Shown here: one piece after another, positions 36,666 through 48,069 of the stretch | How the letters are laid out: each line of letters opens with the position of its first letter | Numbering within the stretch: the first letter of the stretch is position 1 | NCBI GenBank assembly: GCA_031308135.1 | Contig: JAHLJT010000631.1 | Location: 178,375,446-178,439,445 of the forward strand | Source: Acheta domesticus | Lineage: Eukaryota; Arthropoda; Insecta; Orthoptera; Gryllidae | Direction of reading: 5' to 3' | DNA: 64,000 bases | Notes under the pieces: generated by a model | The model's database searches: none | The model's input: only the letters and a program-made list of their open reading frames with translations | What the model was told of the DNA's origin: nothing | Made by a program: the position numbers and the translations under genes

Positions 36666-38335
36666 AAACATTATTGTATTTTAGTAAGAACATTCTACTT
36701 TCTTATGTGTACACAAATATACCCCAATTTTTTCAAAAAAACAAACAAACTTAAATGTAAGTCAGCACTGTTGATGGTAAAGAATAAGGTAGCAAATAAT
36801 TACGACTTCTTGTTCAGTATTGATTTAAAATCCTTTTTTCTCCTCATCCCTGTTTTGAACTTAGTCTTTTTTTCACATGATAACTCATAACTCAAATGCT
36901 TTTTGTTACATCTTGTGAATATTTTATATCTTTCTTTTCCCAAAAAATATTCACATGCTTGCCCACATTTCATATTTTCCAATGTTTTAATCACTTTCCT
37001 AAAGCCCACATTAGATTATTAAACCTCAAATTTTCCCTGAACTCGTAAGCTCAGAGCAAATTAACTTAGATCCCTTGATGACTTTTAAATTAAATATACA
37101 TTACGACTCCAAGTGCGTTTAGGAAGGCAACTTTGCCACTTCCACGTCGGCACGCCACGACTCGTTTGCTGCATTAAGCCTCCACATATTCACACACGGA
37201 TCTACACATATGCACATGTGGCACTCCGTTTTTCTCCCGCCCATCACGCGCTTTACGTTAAAGTTCACGAACGCAGGGAGGAATGATACTGAACTCCCTG
37301 GGGTGCTGCGACGGGGCAACTGAACAGTATTTACGGGGCTACATTCATGTTGCGGTAAACGTGGCTTCACGGAAGCGTTAATTTTTCAATTAATAGTTAA
37401 CATTTTATTTGTAATTAAAATGCATATTTATTGGTTGAATATCATTTCAATTACTTTAATTTGCATAACACACACCATTTTTATTATGCATTTTCACCTC
37501 GCGCACAAAAATCAGAATTTATTTGTTGTAATAATCCTACATTTCATACCGTAAATTTGTTTTATAGAATAGCAATAACCACATTTTCAGTCTGTGGTGT
37601 GATTTTCATCTGTTGTGTGTTTAGCAGCAAATGATATATTGATAACAGTCGAATAAATCAGCAAACAAGATTAGAGATAAGTTAATATAAATACATATAT
37701 GGTGAAAAACTAATGTCAGTTTTTCTTTGAGACCTACATTAAGACACGATTTTATTTGAAACGAAGAATATTGATTTTCAAATGACTAGAACACATGGAA
37801 AAAATTATTTAAAGTTAGAAATACACAAAATCGTTTTTAATTATATGGTAAACATATTAATATTTTTTTCTGGAAGAAGGTTTTCCGGACATTTCGTATG
37901 TTCCATTTCGTAGGTTTTCTAGATATTGCTTACTTCTGATGCGGTACTAGAAAATAAGATAATTTTTTTCTAAAGCACAAACATTTATGCTCTTTGCATT
38001 CTTGCTTTTGTTATAATTATCGTCTGTATGGCAAAGCATTGGATTTCATGTGTATTTGTGATAGGGAGGTGTATTAGTCTTTCGCTTGTGCAGTCATTTT
38101 CTTTAGCTTATCTTAAAGAAAGATCAACAGTTCCTTTATTTTTTCTTAGTCTTTGCAGTGCCTAAATGTTTAGAAATCTCTGCCTCTTTTTCTTTGAAGT
38201 TGGTGTGTTATTTTGACAGAGAAGTTTTAATGAAATTAGTTAACAGCCCCCAAGTTCACCTATCTACTTTAACAAGGTCTCCTCCTCACTACTTAAATAT
38301 TCCAAAAGAACAAGAATTTGTGCAGATTAGTCTTC
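36666..38335. other. AT-rich non-coding interval with one GC patch
   Basis: A GC-richer patch lies at about 37110-37375. No gene is supported. Confidence 0.4.
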
Positions 38336-38340
38336 ATTTT

Positions 38341-39885
38341 TATGTTCTCCCTACCGCTTACGCAGTAGAGAAAAGTTATGTAATACTGCGAGAAAACGGC
38401 GAATTTTCGACTAAAAAACGCGGCCCGGATCATGAAAAAGTGGAATCATACGGCCCGGATCATACGGCCCGGATAATGAAAAAGTGGAATCCATGTTTTG
38501 TGGGTCCTTGATACCGAAAAATCAATTCACGGCATACGGTCCGTCCGTCCGTCTACCTATCCATCTGTATGTCCGGTGTCTGTGAACAACCCTAGCGCCT
38601 AAACCATACGTACCATTTCTTCCGGTCGATCTGGTTCCACTCCTGGCACGGCGATTTTCAAAAACATTCTTCAAAATTTGGGGATACTTTACGTGAAGCT
38701 CTCGGACATTTTCGAAATTTTCTCAAAACGGCTATAAATTTTTTCTGTAAATTTCTTGTAAGATTAGAACAGAATACAGTATTTAAGGGTGCGTACGCCC
38801 AGTTTTCACAATTTCCTCTGAATTTTTGACATTTCCAACATTTTCAATTTCGTTCGGCGTTTTCCTACAACTACAAAATGGAAGATAAAGATTTTTTCTT
38901 CAAATAAAATTTGTTCTCCAACGTGAGTTCTTCCATTAACGTCACGTACATTTTTTTGAAAAGTAATTTTAAAGAGTAATTTTGCGTGCGATATGAGCAA
39001 TTTTAAGAACATTACAAAAGCAAGATTTCCTCAAGAATGGCACAAAATTGTTTCTTTAAACTTTCGGTAGAGATAGAGACTAATGTATTCTATGAGGTGA
39101 CATAAACGCCACATTGCTCTATTCTTTTGTTTTTTCAAAAATTACAAAAATATAGCTTTTTTGACTTGTCACTCACGTTGTTAATATTTACATTAGTGAC
39201 AATTTGTTCGCATTATTATATTTAAGAATGCATGTGGTTTAAATAATGTCAAGTAAAATTTTTCGAGAACCAATTGTTTTCTGCGAAACGTAGCTTAAAA
39301 TTCCTCATTTTTAGAAACGCTCACACGCCATTTCTCATAAATGGCTCCAAATATTATCTTCACACTTTTGGAACGGATAGCGGTAGTTGCACTGTTTAAT
39401 ATGATGTAAAGTTGATTTTGTTTTCCAAAAACTACACAAATGTAACTTTTTGTAATGATCTCTCACACGGTTAATATGCACATTTCTAGCAATTTGTAAA
39501 CACTTTTGTATTTGTGGGTTGACGTGCTTCAAATGACTTTTAAGGAAGGTTTTTTAAAACTCAAAAATTTTCTGTGAAAAAGAGCTTCAAATTTCGAATT
39601 TTTTTGTAGTGTTTAAAGGCCATTTTGCTAAAAACGGCTCCAAGTTTTTCAAAGAAAATTTCCATTTAAGACGAGGTTTAACTGTTCTTTAATATTCTAA
39701 AATTAATATTTCCATTCTACCATGAACCAAAAGTTAAGAAAATGTCAAAAAACTGTATTTTGAGTGGCGATAGATGGCAGCTGGAAAGAGTATGTGGCTA
39801 TTCGGTATAAGTAACCCAGACCCAAGGAAATAGAAAACTAATATGATAAAGTATTTGAATTCTGTAGCACCACTAGTTTCGCGTA
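38341..39885 (+). repeat. Repeat family R, copy 3 (most complete, about 1.55 kb)
   Basis: The copy opens with a hairpin (TTCT..CTAC.GC / GC.GTAGAGAA, 38345-38372) and TATGTAAT. It then has the CCGTCCGTCCGTC run and the CTAGCGCCTAAACC box. The body contains degenerate units of about 300 bp, marked by ACGGCTCCAAATTTTT-like boxes at about 38715, 39032, 39336 and 39631. It ends in TTCTGTAGCACCACTAGTTT. There is no open frame of note and no transposase or RT motif, so it must be non-autonomous or a processed satellite-like element. Confidence 0.85.
38421..38490 (+). repeat. Local duplication inside copy 3
   Basis: CGGCCCGGATCAT and GAAAAAGTGGAATC recur in short tandem within 70 bp. Other copies have this block once, so it is a private duplication. 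Confidence 0.8.
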
Positions 39886-39890
39886 GTATT

Positions 39891-39944
39891 ACTTTCTCTA
39901 TACTATGTATATTACTCCGTATATACGTACGTATACGGGAAAGT
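39891..39944. repeat. Palindromic sequence just after copy 3
   Basis: ACTTTC at 39891 and GAAAGT ending at 39944 enclose an imperfect 22-bp palindrome (39917-39938) with core CGTACG. It resembles the hairpin that opens other family R copies, so it may be the start of a further, lost copy. Confidence 0.55.
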
Positions 39945-40485
39945 AAAAATGATTGAATATTGGTGTTGGAGGGAGAAAAATAGTATCAGTCTAGAAGATT
40001 CTAATAATAATACTGACTGTTAGATGGCTGGTTCAAGAAACAAAAAATAAACTGCTTAGAATATTTTCAAATATACTCAAACCTTGAAGTTGACTTGAAT
40101 TGACGAAGTTGATTCTTCATTTTGTTCTTCACATTCTGAAAATTTTATTTAAAGCTTGACTTGAACTTTCTATATTTTGATGTGACATAAAACTTTACTA
40201 TAGTATTAAAGTATCAATAGAATGCAATCCTTTCTTTAAAATGTCAGTAAAATTGTTACCGCAGCTTTGACTCTCAAACTATATAAATCATGTTAGAAAC
40301 CTGTTATTTATTAATAACTAAAAGGAAATAAAATGTAGACAAATTCAACATTTATAAATTTTGGATGTTTTGTTTTACACACAATTTCATCTCTCAACTT
40401 CATCAAAAACTTTATGTATTACAAGTCATCATAAACATAACGATTTCCTTTTCTGTTTATCTAGGCTTTGCGCTACAATTAATGT
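39945..40485. other. AT-rich non-coding interval
   Basis: Nothing recognisable. Confidence 0.4.
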
Positions 40486-40489
40486 GAGG

Positions 40490-41610
40490 GATGCATGTAG
40501 AGCTGGAGGCCGGAGGGAGCCTTGTCAACGGCAGAGGGCACAGAGAAATGGGCGATAGAGAAAGGAGAGAAGAGGAAGCGGATGCGAAGGCGGCTGGAAG
40601 GGGATACGCGACGGGGGACAGTAGCGAGCCGAGGGGTCAAAGACGCTGATCATAAAGCAAAGGGCGGGAGGCGGAGGGCGTGGGAGCGAAGGGGAAGTGG
40701 CAGAAGGCAATAGTCTTTGAAGAAGAAGGAAAGAGTGGACGACTGTGCCAAAGACTCTGAGGCATGGGCGTTACCCAGAGACCAGGGCGAGTGTGAATGG
40801 GAAAGGACAGAGGATGAGGGTGGACGACGAGGAGGGGTAGCAGGAGACGGCCAGACAGGAGATTATTAGAGGAGGGAGTGGGGAAAATGGGCGTCGAGGG
40901 TGGATAGCGGAGAACGACAGGAGGAGAGAGCGTACCACGGGAAAGGGGTGGGGGAGTGGGGCGACCAGGGTAGATGGTGGAGAAATACGGAGGTGAGGGA
41001 AGATGACAAGATGTTTGCGTGGGAAGAGGGTGGTTAGAGATGGCGAGGGAGAGGGCAAAGGATGAGGGAGGATGGCGAGGAGAATTGGCGGAAAAGGTGA
41101 AGGGGTGAGAGTATATAACGGGGGAGTGGAGGGGAAGAGGTGCCACGAAGATGGATCGTGGTGGAAAGAGCAAACGATGAGGGTGGATGAGGAATGAGAT
41201 GAATGAGGGGTGCGTTTGGTTTACGGGGAGGGTTGGGAGAGGTGGACAAGCAGAGTGAATGGAATGGATGGCTCAGAAAAGCGAAAAATGAGGGTGGGTG
41301 ATGGTGAGGAACGGTTGATGGCGGAGAAAGGCGAAAGATGAGGTGAGTGATGGTGAGGAAAGTGTGATGGTGAAGAAAGGCGAAAGATGAGGGTAAAATA
41401 TGAGTGCGGGTGATGGAGAAAAAGGTGATGGTGGATCGGTGAGGTTTGAAGTGGAAAAAGGGCTGGGAGCGAGTGTGGATGACGGGAGAAGGGTGGGAGC
41501 GGACGGCCGGGGCGAGAATAGAGGATGTGAGTGAGGTGGAGGAAGAGAATTGGGCGGAATAGAGTAGGGGGGAAGGAGCGGCGAGGATGGAGGGTTGTGC
41601 CCTGCAAGCT
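40490..41610 (+). repeat. GA-rich degenerate repeat block, about 1.1 kb
   Basis: The + strand is purine-rich throughout (GGAGG, GATGAGGG, GGCGAAAGATGAGG). Between about 41280 and 41430 a unit of about 50 bp containing GGCGAAA..ATGAGG and GATGGTGAGGAA repeats three times (41281, 41331, 41380). The long - strand frames (up to 178 codons) are low-complexity Pro/Ser/His/Leu and are not called as genes. Confidence 0.75.
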
Positions 41611-41888
41611 CAAGGCTCGTGGCCGGTGAGGTTTCGTTGGCGCCACCTGGTATGATGTGACAGCCGACTCGGAGCAGCAAACATGGCGTATCCTCGTTGT
41701 AGTCCTCGCGCTGTTGGCGCTGCCCAGATTGAAAACACTCCCACCATTCACCGCCCGAGCAAGTGGTCAAATGAATGTCGTAAGCGTCCTTTCTTATTTA
41801 TGACTCTTGCAGCAGACATTTGCCGCCTTCTCACGTACTGCAACCATTGGGGTTACGAGAGAACATTAAAACATTGGAAATTAAGATT
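41611..41888. other. Short GC-richer non-tandem segment
   Basis: It lies next to the GA-rich block. A + frame starts at an ATG near 41683 but has no recognisable domain. Confidence 0.25.
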
Positions 41889-41904
41889 CAGGTTAGGTTA
41901 GGTT
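41889..41904 (+). repeat. Short insect telomere-like motif (AGGTT x3)
   Basis: Three AGGTT units in a row match the insect telomere repeat TTAGG in phase. It is too short to be a telomere. Confidence 0.7.
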
Positions 41905-43189
41905 GGTAATTCCGTTGAATTTGAAACGATTAAATTTCTTTGTAATTTTGATTTTTATTTTGTAAGATTTAACAAGAAAAAAAATATTACTTTAATTTCG
42001 AAATGAAATTGGTTATGCAGTTTAACAAGAAATTATTATCTATCAAAACTCTGGGACCAAACACTTTGGCAGGATGCCGGGCTATAAATTTCCTATAGTG
42101 CCAAGTAAACAAAGAAAAACTAATTGTCCTAGCAAGTGATTGTGAGAACGAATGTGCACTACACAATACCTTTGACTTGAAGACGACAAATATTAATTAG
42201 ATGTAGAAGAGAAATAGAAATTATTCTTTTCTTATTATTTTTATAATCATATTGGTATTTATTACGGTAGTAAGAGATTACAAATTTTCTATAATGAATG
42301 AGACGTGGAAAACAAGATGATGATCCTAATCTTTTGAAAGAAATGAAATTGATTTTCGATCTTCGAAACTCAAGTGTTAAAAAACTGATAGTTTCATAAC
42401 AAAAACAAATGAACAAGTGTTTTTGCTTACAAAGTTTTAAGTTTTAACATTTTATTTGATTAATATATTCTTCAATAAGTGTATCTTTATTGCTGAGATT
42501 TTTCGTGAAGGGATATAGTTATTATTAACTTCAGAAGAACCTTATAAAATGTTGAATAAGGTAAGAATAGAAGATGAATGTACTAAGGTAGTTATTCACC
42601 GTTTTCTTAATTTAACTGAAGTAGCTATGCATGTATAATACACATTTGATCTGTTGTGATATTATTGTAAAATGGAGCGTATTTGACACTGATAAAGCCA
42701 CAAAAATATATTTTGTTACACAGGAACTGGTACTGTGAAGCATGGTATGACTAACAGGATTTTGTGAATGTTAAATTGTTTTCATGTTATGAAATCATAT
42801 TTTATCAGTTTTATTTGACAACTGAAACCAATAAAACTATTAATCTCCTAATAAATTTGATGATTTGTACTTAAGTAACAACATACAAATTCGTGATCTA
42901 ATTTAATTGAGGTTATGTAAACATGAGACTTCCTCATTGCGAAGTGAAGCTTTTTAGATCTTATTTTAAGAAGTACAAAGCGCTAAGAAAAAGCTAGTTA
43001 TCAATCATCCTAATTTCTAGAAATACAACCAAATAATTATTTTAATTTTTTGGATGTATTTGGATATATGTACTTATTTTAGACACCAAATAGAAGAAAA
43101 TTCAAAAGTTATATATCATTATGTAAATTTTAAGAAATAAATAAATATCCGGTTACTAATTTCAATAATTATAATCAAAACAACGCACA
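41905..43189. other. AT-rich non-coding interval
   Basis: No gene or recognised repeat. Confidence 0.45.
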
Positions 43190-43790
43190 ATTGTGGGAAT
43201 GGTCACACTCACTGACTCAGAACTATCTCTGTATAAGTGTCTCAAAAAGTGTTCCACATTTTTTTTCAAAACGTTTTTACGAATAATGCTAAATCACGTA
43301 CTCGCGAAACTGACATGACATAAATGCCATTTTGATGTATTTTTAATACTTCAAAAAACGTTCACAAATTTATTATTTTAAATATCTCTCACATTGTTAA
43401 TATTTTCGTCACAGGTATTTTGTTCATTATTGCATTTCCGAGTACAAGTGCTTCAAATTATTTCTGATGTATCTCGAAAATTAAAAAAAATATCTGTGAA
43501 AATGAATTAAAAATTGCGCATTTTTAGAAGAACAAATCCTAATTTTTCAATGATAATTTGCTTATAGGACTATGTATTATTTTTTAAATGTTTTTAATTT
43601 CATATTTCAATTCTAATATAAGAAGACCGAAAAATTGAGAAAATGTAAAAACGTGTCTTTTAGGGGCCAATAGGTAGCAGTTGGGAAGAAAGTAGGGCAA
43701 TGCCGAAAAGCTAGCCTATCCTAAAAGTACAAAAACCTAACTACACCGGGAAACTTCGTGATATTCTGTAGCATCACTAGTTTCAAGAGA
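43190..43790 (+). repeat. Repeat family R, copy 4 (3' part only)
   Basis: It matches the last third of copy 3: the ACATAAATGCC block, the TCTCTCACATTGTTAATATT block, the GTGCTTCAAAT block, an AGTTGGGAAG-like block and the terminal TTCTGTAGCATCACTAGTTT. The 5' hairpin end is missing. Confidence 0.75.
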
Positions 43791-43989
43791 TGTTAGTCTA
43801 ATGTTGTGCTCACTATATTCCACAACGTCGTAATCACAAAAAAATTACTTATTTGACTAAAAATAGAGACACTGTAGTCGGAATATGGCTAATTTATATG
43901 AAAAAACAACAATATACATAAAACATAAAAATATACGTATAAAACATATACATAACTACATATAGGAAACGTAAAAATATAAATATTGA

Positions 43990-44225
43990 ATTTCCTAACG
44001 ATCTCCGAAATGGAATGTCTCGTCTCGTGCGTCTAGCTCTAACAATCATTCCACGTTCAAAGTCTTTTAATTCGCGCTGTGAGGCCATAATCACGTCAGA
44101 AAACTTTTCAGATGAATCCAGTACAAAGAAAATGGAATGCCAATGCACTGACCTTTTATACCTGAAACTACTACCATCTGCATATTTGTATACTGCTGTC
44201 CCATGACTTCTGTCACCTCAGGTAA
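43990..44225 (-). pseudogene. Tc1-like transposase N-terminus and element end, fragment
   Basis: On the - strand an ATG at 44088 opens a peptide with SQRELKDFERGMIVRARR, the start of a Tc1/mariner-family transposase (first helix-turn-helix of the DNA-binding domain). Similarity ends after about 34 codons near 43985, beyond which the sequence is AT-rich and unrelated. The 130 bp upstream (44090-44225), with GACTTCTGTCACCTCA, is consistent with the element's 5' untranslated/terminal region. The catalytic DDE domain is absent, so the copy is dead. Confidence 0.65.
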
Positions 44226-46610
44226 AATGTTGTTTTACCGTCAAATTATTCATATTTTGAATTCACTGACACAATTTGGAAGTCAAATAAGTAATATTTT
44301 GTAATCATTATATTGTAATCGAACACATAGGGCATCATCTGAGCCTAACGTCTCTTGAAAAATATCATTAAATAATGTTTTCTTCTATGTTTCTAAAAAG
44401 TAGCTCCAAAAAGACAAAAAATAGATTTTTATGGAGCTTGTGGCATTTCTAAACTCATTGTAAATGTAAGACACTATAATATATAATATCATATTATTTA
44501 ACCTTTAAACTGAAATTATGAAGCACAGTTTTTTAAATGCAACACTTTGCCAATTACATGAAAAGGTCTTCCATAAACGGGAGTATTCAGCAATGCGAGA
44601 GTGCTTTTCTGAAACACTTATCGCTAGACAAAATGTCCGTTTAGGGCTAATCACGAAAATGATGCGACAATGTATGGTGCTCAACATTAGCCAATACAGG
44701 TAATTTTGGTTAACTGAAATTCAAGCAAAATATTTGTAATGCCGCCGTTAGAATCGTAACTAAAAACTGAACATGCAGCAAGCTGCTGCTACGCGTCTGC
44801 CGGAGGTTGAACATTGCAAACGATTCAGACCGTGCTCTATGGAACTCGAAACATTTATGATCCCAGCGGCATGAATGACGTGTATGAACCTAACAAATAC
44901 CTTTATTATCTGCGAAGAGTATATGAAGCATGAATGCTGGAAGATAATTAGGCCTATATTGACTTATTCTGCTATATTCCAGGAATATGTGAAATGTGAC
45001 TGTTCCTTTAATTCTTCCACTGTAAGATACAATGATGAATAATGAATGTGTAGTCAAATTGTTGTCATATACTGATGTTTAAACGTCGAAAGTCAATATA
45101 ACAGCGGGCTGGTGGAAACTTTAGTTACAGAAATAGTAGTGTCAACCTGTATCAGTTTTTATTGTTTCGAAAATAATCTAACATTGGGTTTCTTGTAGTC
45201 ACTTTGGGACGTACACTTGTTAATATGCAACCATTAATATAATTATCATATTAATTTCAAAATGGTTAATATGCAATCCTCCTGTTTTACCTAAACCAAA
45301 AGTTATAAATAATGCAACAATTCTTTGATTATCACATGAATTTTAGAACATGATACGTTACCATACCTAACCCTAAAGCGAGAGTTTGTGCTCTTACACT
45401 TTAGGTATTATGTGCACTGTATTGCCCATCAATCACCTCACCAAACAAGGCTTAGATGGATCAAATTAAGCGACCTGGAGGGTTTAATAATGAATTATCA
45501 CTATCGTATATATGAGTAAAATCCATGTTCATATGAGATGATGGAGTGTGACATAGCTCCAAAAAGTGTTGAAAGAAGGCGACGCATCATTCATACTAGA
45601 AAATATGAAACTGATAGGTCTTCTGTGATTAAAATTGGATACATAGAACTTATTTGTCTTTATAATAAAGTGTCAAAGTGTCATTTGAGAGAAACTTTAA
45701 GAAAAATCGCATGATTACAGTCAAGATATTCCGCAATATTCCGCAATTCCAAAAAATCGCATGACAAAATTCCGTGTCTGTCTGAAACAGATTAGTTGTA
45801 CCCGCTAAACCATTGCGATTAAAATTCGAGAGTGAATGTCCATTGAAGGGACTGCAGGCGCTTGGCTATGACGTCAATGTAAAGTTAGTGTGCTCCATAA
45901 TTACTCAACTGCTAGAACGGCGTGGGTGTTTAATGGTTAGTTGGAACACAAATACCCGCTATGGAGTAGGAGGGAACCTGGTTTTGGAAATATAATATGT
46001 ATTGATGTAATCCTTTCTACAAATGATACTCTAAGAAAAAAATTTCACTTTTGTTCCATTCATATGGTAGTGTAAACATAATAGCCCTACAAGAGTTATC
46101 CTTCTAAAGGGGAAAGTAACTCTGAATCGTTGCATCAAACAGATTTAAAACGAAAGAATAGAAATTGGCAGATTATGAAATACAACACTATCTCGTATAA
46201 CTTGGAAACGATGCGACCTAGGAAACCTTAAAACTGTATTTTTGTATCCTCAAAGGGACACGAGGTGTATTTTATTAACCAAAATTCTACAAAATTTAGG
46301 AAACTTTTACATTTCATTGTACAGAAATTTTAAGTTTTTCATTGAGGGGGCAACAGACATTTTTGGAAATTTAGCTCTTCTTGTTATGCACATTTTCTGT
46401 TAAATATGAGTAAAGACTAGAAAATTATGTCAAATTAAATTAAAGTAATAAAGAGGTACATCTTTCAAGACAAAATGAGAGTGACTATTCTACATATTTT
46501 GTTCAATTTATTCCCAACGCGTAAAATATTAGAATGTTTACATTATAAAAATTCTGTATAACGCAAAGTTCTGGTGGTGTCTGTGTGAATGTAGTGTGTA
46601 CAGTACGCAT
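44226..46610. other. Non-coding interval, possibly upstream intron of the gene at 46.7 kb
   Basis: No recognisable exon or repeat. Since the exon at 46684 has no in-frame start codon, its upstream exon must lie somewhere further left, possibly beyond this interval. Confidence 0.35.
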
Positions 46611-46683
46611 CTGATCTTTTATTCTTTCCCTGGATGTGCCCGTCACACGGTGGAATGTTGATGAGCAGTGTGGGGTGTGGCAG

Positions 46684-46847
46684 GGCAACCTGTCGTTCCT
46701 GGCGGCGGTGACGGCGGGCGCGGAGGAGGCGATGCGGTGGGGGGCGGCGCCCGACCTCGCGCCCCGCGCGCTGCCGCTGCACCCCAGGGCGCGCGCCGAC
46801 CAGCTGCTGCGAGTGCGCCTCATGCAGGCGCGCGAACGGGGCAGCAG
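46684..46847 (+). CDS. Internal exon of an uncharacterised gene
   Basis: This 164-nt GC-rich exon encodes GNLSFLAAVTAGAEEAMRWG through LLRVRLMQARERGS and ends in AG|GTACAC, a good donor. The reading frame continues exactly into the exon at 49446: the split codon AG|A gives Arg and the frame stays open (phase 2). The acceptor is less certain. I chose GTGTGGCAG|GGC, but the preceding pyrimidine tract is weak, and GAGCAG at 46666 is an alternative. The frame is open back to a TGA at 46612 without an in-frame ATG, so it is not a first coding exon unless a non-ATG start is used. The piece is Ala/Arg/Leu-rich, probably helical, with no known domain. Codon use is much more GC-rich than the 3' half of the next exon. 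Confidence 0.6.
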
Positions 46848-46848
46848 G

Positions 46849-47790
46849 TACACATACATACACACACACACACTCACCCACAAACAGACTCACACTCACA
46901 CATAACATTTACTCTCGCAGAGGCGCAACATAACTCGCAGAGACGCAATCACACAATCATTCACTCATCTACATAGACTCACACTCACCTACATACACTC
47001 ACTAAAACACACACTCACCCACACATACATAACATTTACACATACTCGCAGAGACGCAATCACACAATCATCCTCTCATCCACACAGACTCACACTCACG
47101 CACACACATACACACATGAAACACACACTAACACTACCTACACATACAGAAATATACACGCACATACTCAGTCACACACACATTCACACATGCTCTCAGA
47201 GACGCAATCACTCACACAAACCTACACTCACCCACACAGTCTCACACTCATCAACACACATACAAAAACATAGTCGCCCACAAACCGACTCACTCTCCCA
47301 CACACTCTTACTTTCACTAAGACACACTCTAATACGCACTTATACATAAACATACATTCAACCGAACTGGCACTTACCCACATATTCACACACACTCGTA
47401 GAGACGTAATCATATAAAGAAATCACACTCACCCACAGAGACTCACACTCACCCATACACATCCAGAAACATCCATCCACGATACACACACTCATTTACA
47501 CATTTATACATTCTCTCTGAAAAACACAATACACACAAACATTCACACACACACACACACACCTTTACCCATACTCACGTATACTCACATAAATACATTC
47601 ACTTGCACGTGCACTCACTCACAGAAACACGCGTATGATCTCAGAAACACACACATTTACACACACACACACTCACATTCACAATCACACTTATTCACAT
47701 ATTCACCTATATAATCACACGTTCTCAAAACTTTCACACACTCACACATTTACATGTACACATTCACATATTCATTTTCCCACTCTTACA
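46849..47790 (+). repeat. Degenerate CA-rich array within the intron
   Basis: About 940 bp of CACACTCACA-type sequence with very little G. GAGACGCAATCA or a one-base variant recurs at 46940, 47051, 47199 and 47401, often next to TCACACTCACCCACA. That indicates larger amplified segments and not simple slippage. Frames through it encode only His/Thr/Ser repeats. Confidence 0.9.
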
Positions 47791-47924
47791 CTGTCCAGTC
47801 ACAGAAATATATTTTTTACGTTTCGGGCCATCAATGTTACTGTCACGAACGAGACTGAGTTCCGCATCCGGAATTAAAGGATTTGACGGGGAGCACGATG
47901 ACAGGAAATGTGTAGCAAACCTCA

Positions 47925-48065
47925 TACACTTAATTAATTGTATCTCCCTTACAAAAGGCTGACACCGAGCAGGAAAACGGCTAATTATCCGCCTCATCAG
48001 TCATTACGAAGTCGTCAGTTTGATCCTGGCAGGGTAATGAAAATTTGCTTGTGTCATTTGCGTCG
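47925..48065 (+). repeat. Possible tRNA-derived repeat
   Basis: A B-box-like CAGTTTGATCCTGGCAGG lies at 48015-48032 and a weak A-box-like GGCTGACACCGAGCAGG lies about 55 nt before it. The sequence just after the B box (GGCAGGG...AATGAAAATT) resembles that after the B box at 56164-56174, which points to one SINE family. Confidence 0.35.
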
Positions 48066-48069
48066 GTAC

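Noticed and set aside
40637..41770. Pro/Ser-rich frames of 165-178 codons on the - strand
   Set aside because: They arise from the purine-rich repeat block; no start context, domain or splice pattern.
41683..41901. Possible first exon with an ATG in a GC-rich segment
   Set aside because: The frame lacks a domain and the only donor-like GTAAGC has poor context. I could not link it to the exon at 46684.
46849..47880. His/Thr-rich frames in the CA array, and a CRISPR-like look of spaced GAGACGCAATCA repeats
   Set aside because: Spacing is irregular (111, 148 and 202 bp), the intervening sequence is simple CA repeat, and the host is a eukaryote; there is no array architecture and no coding signal.
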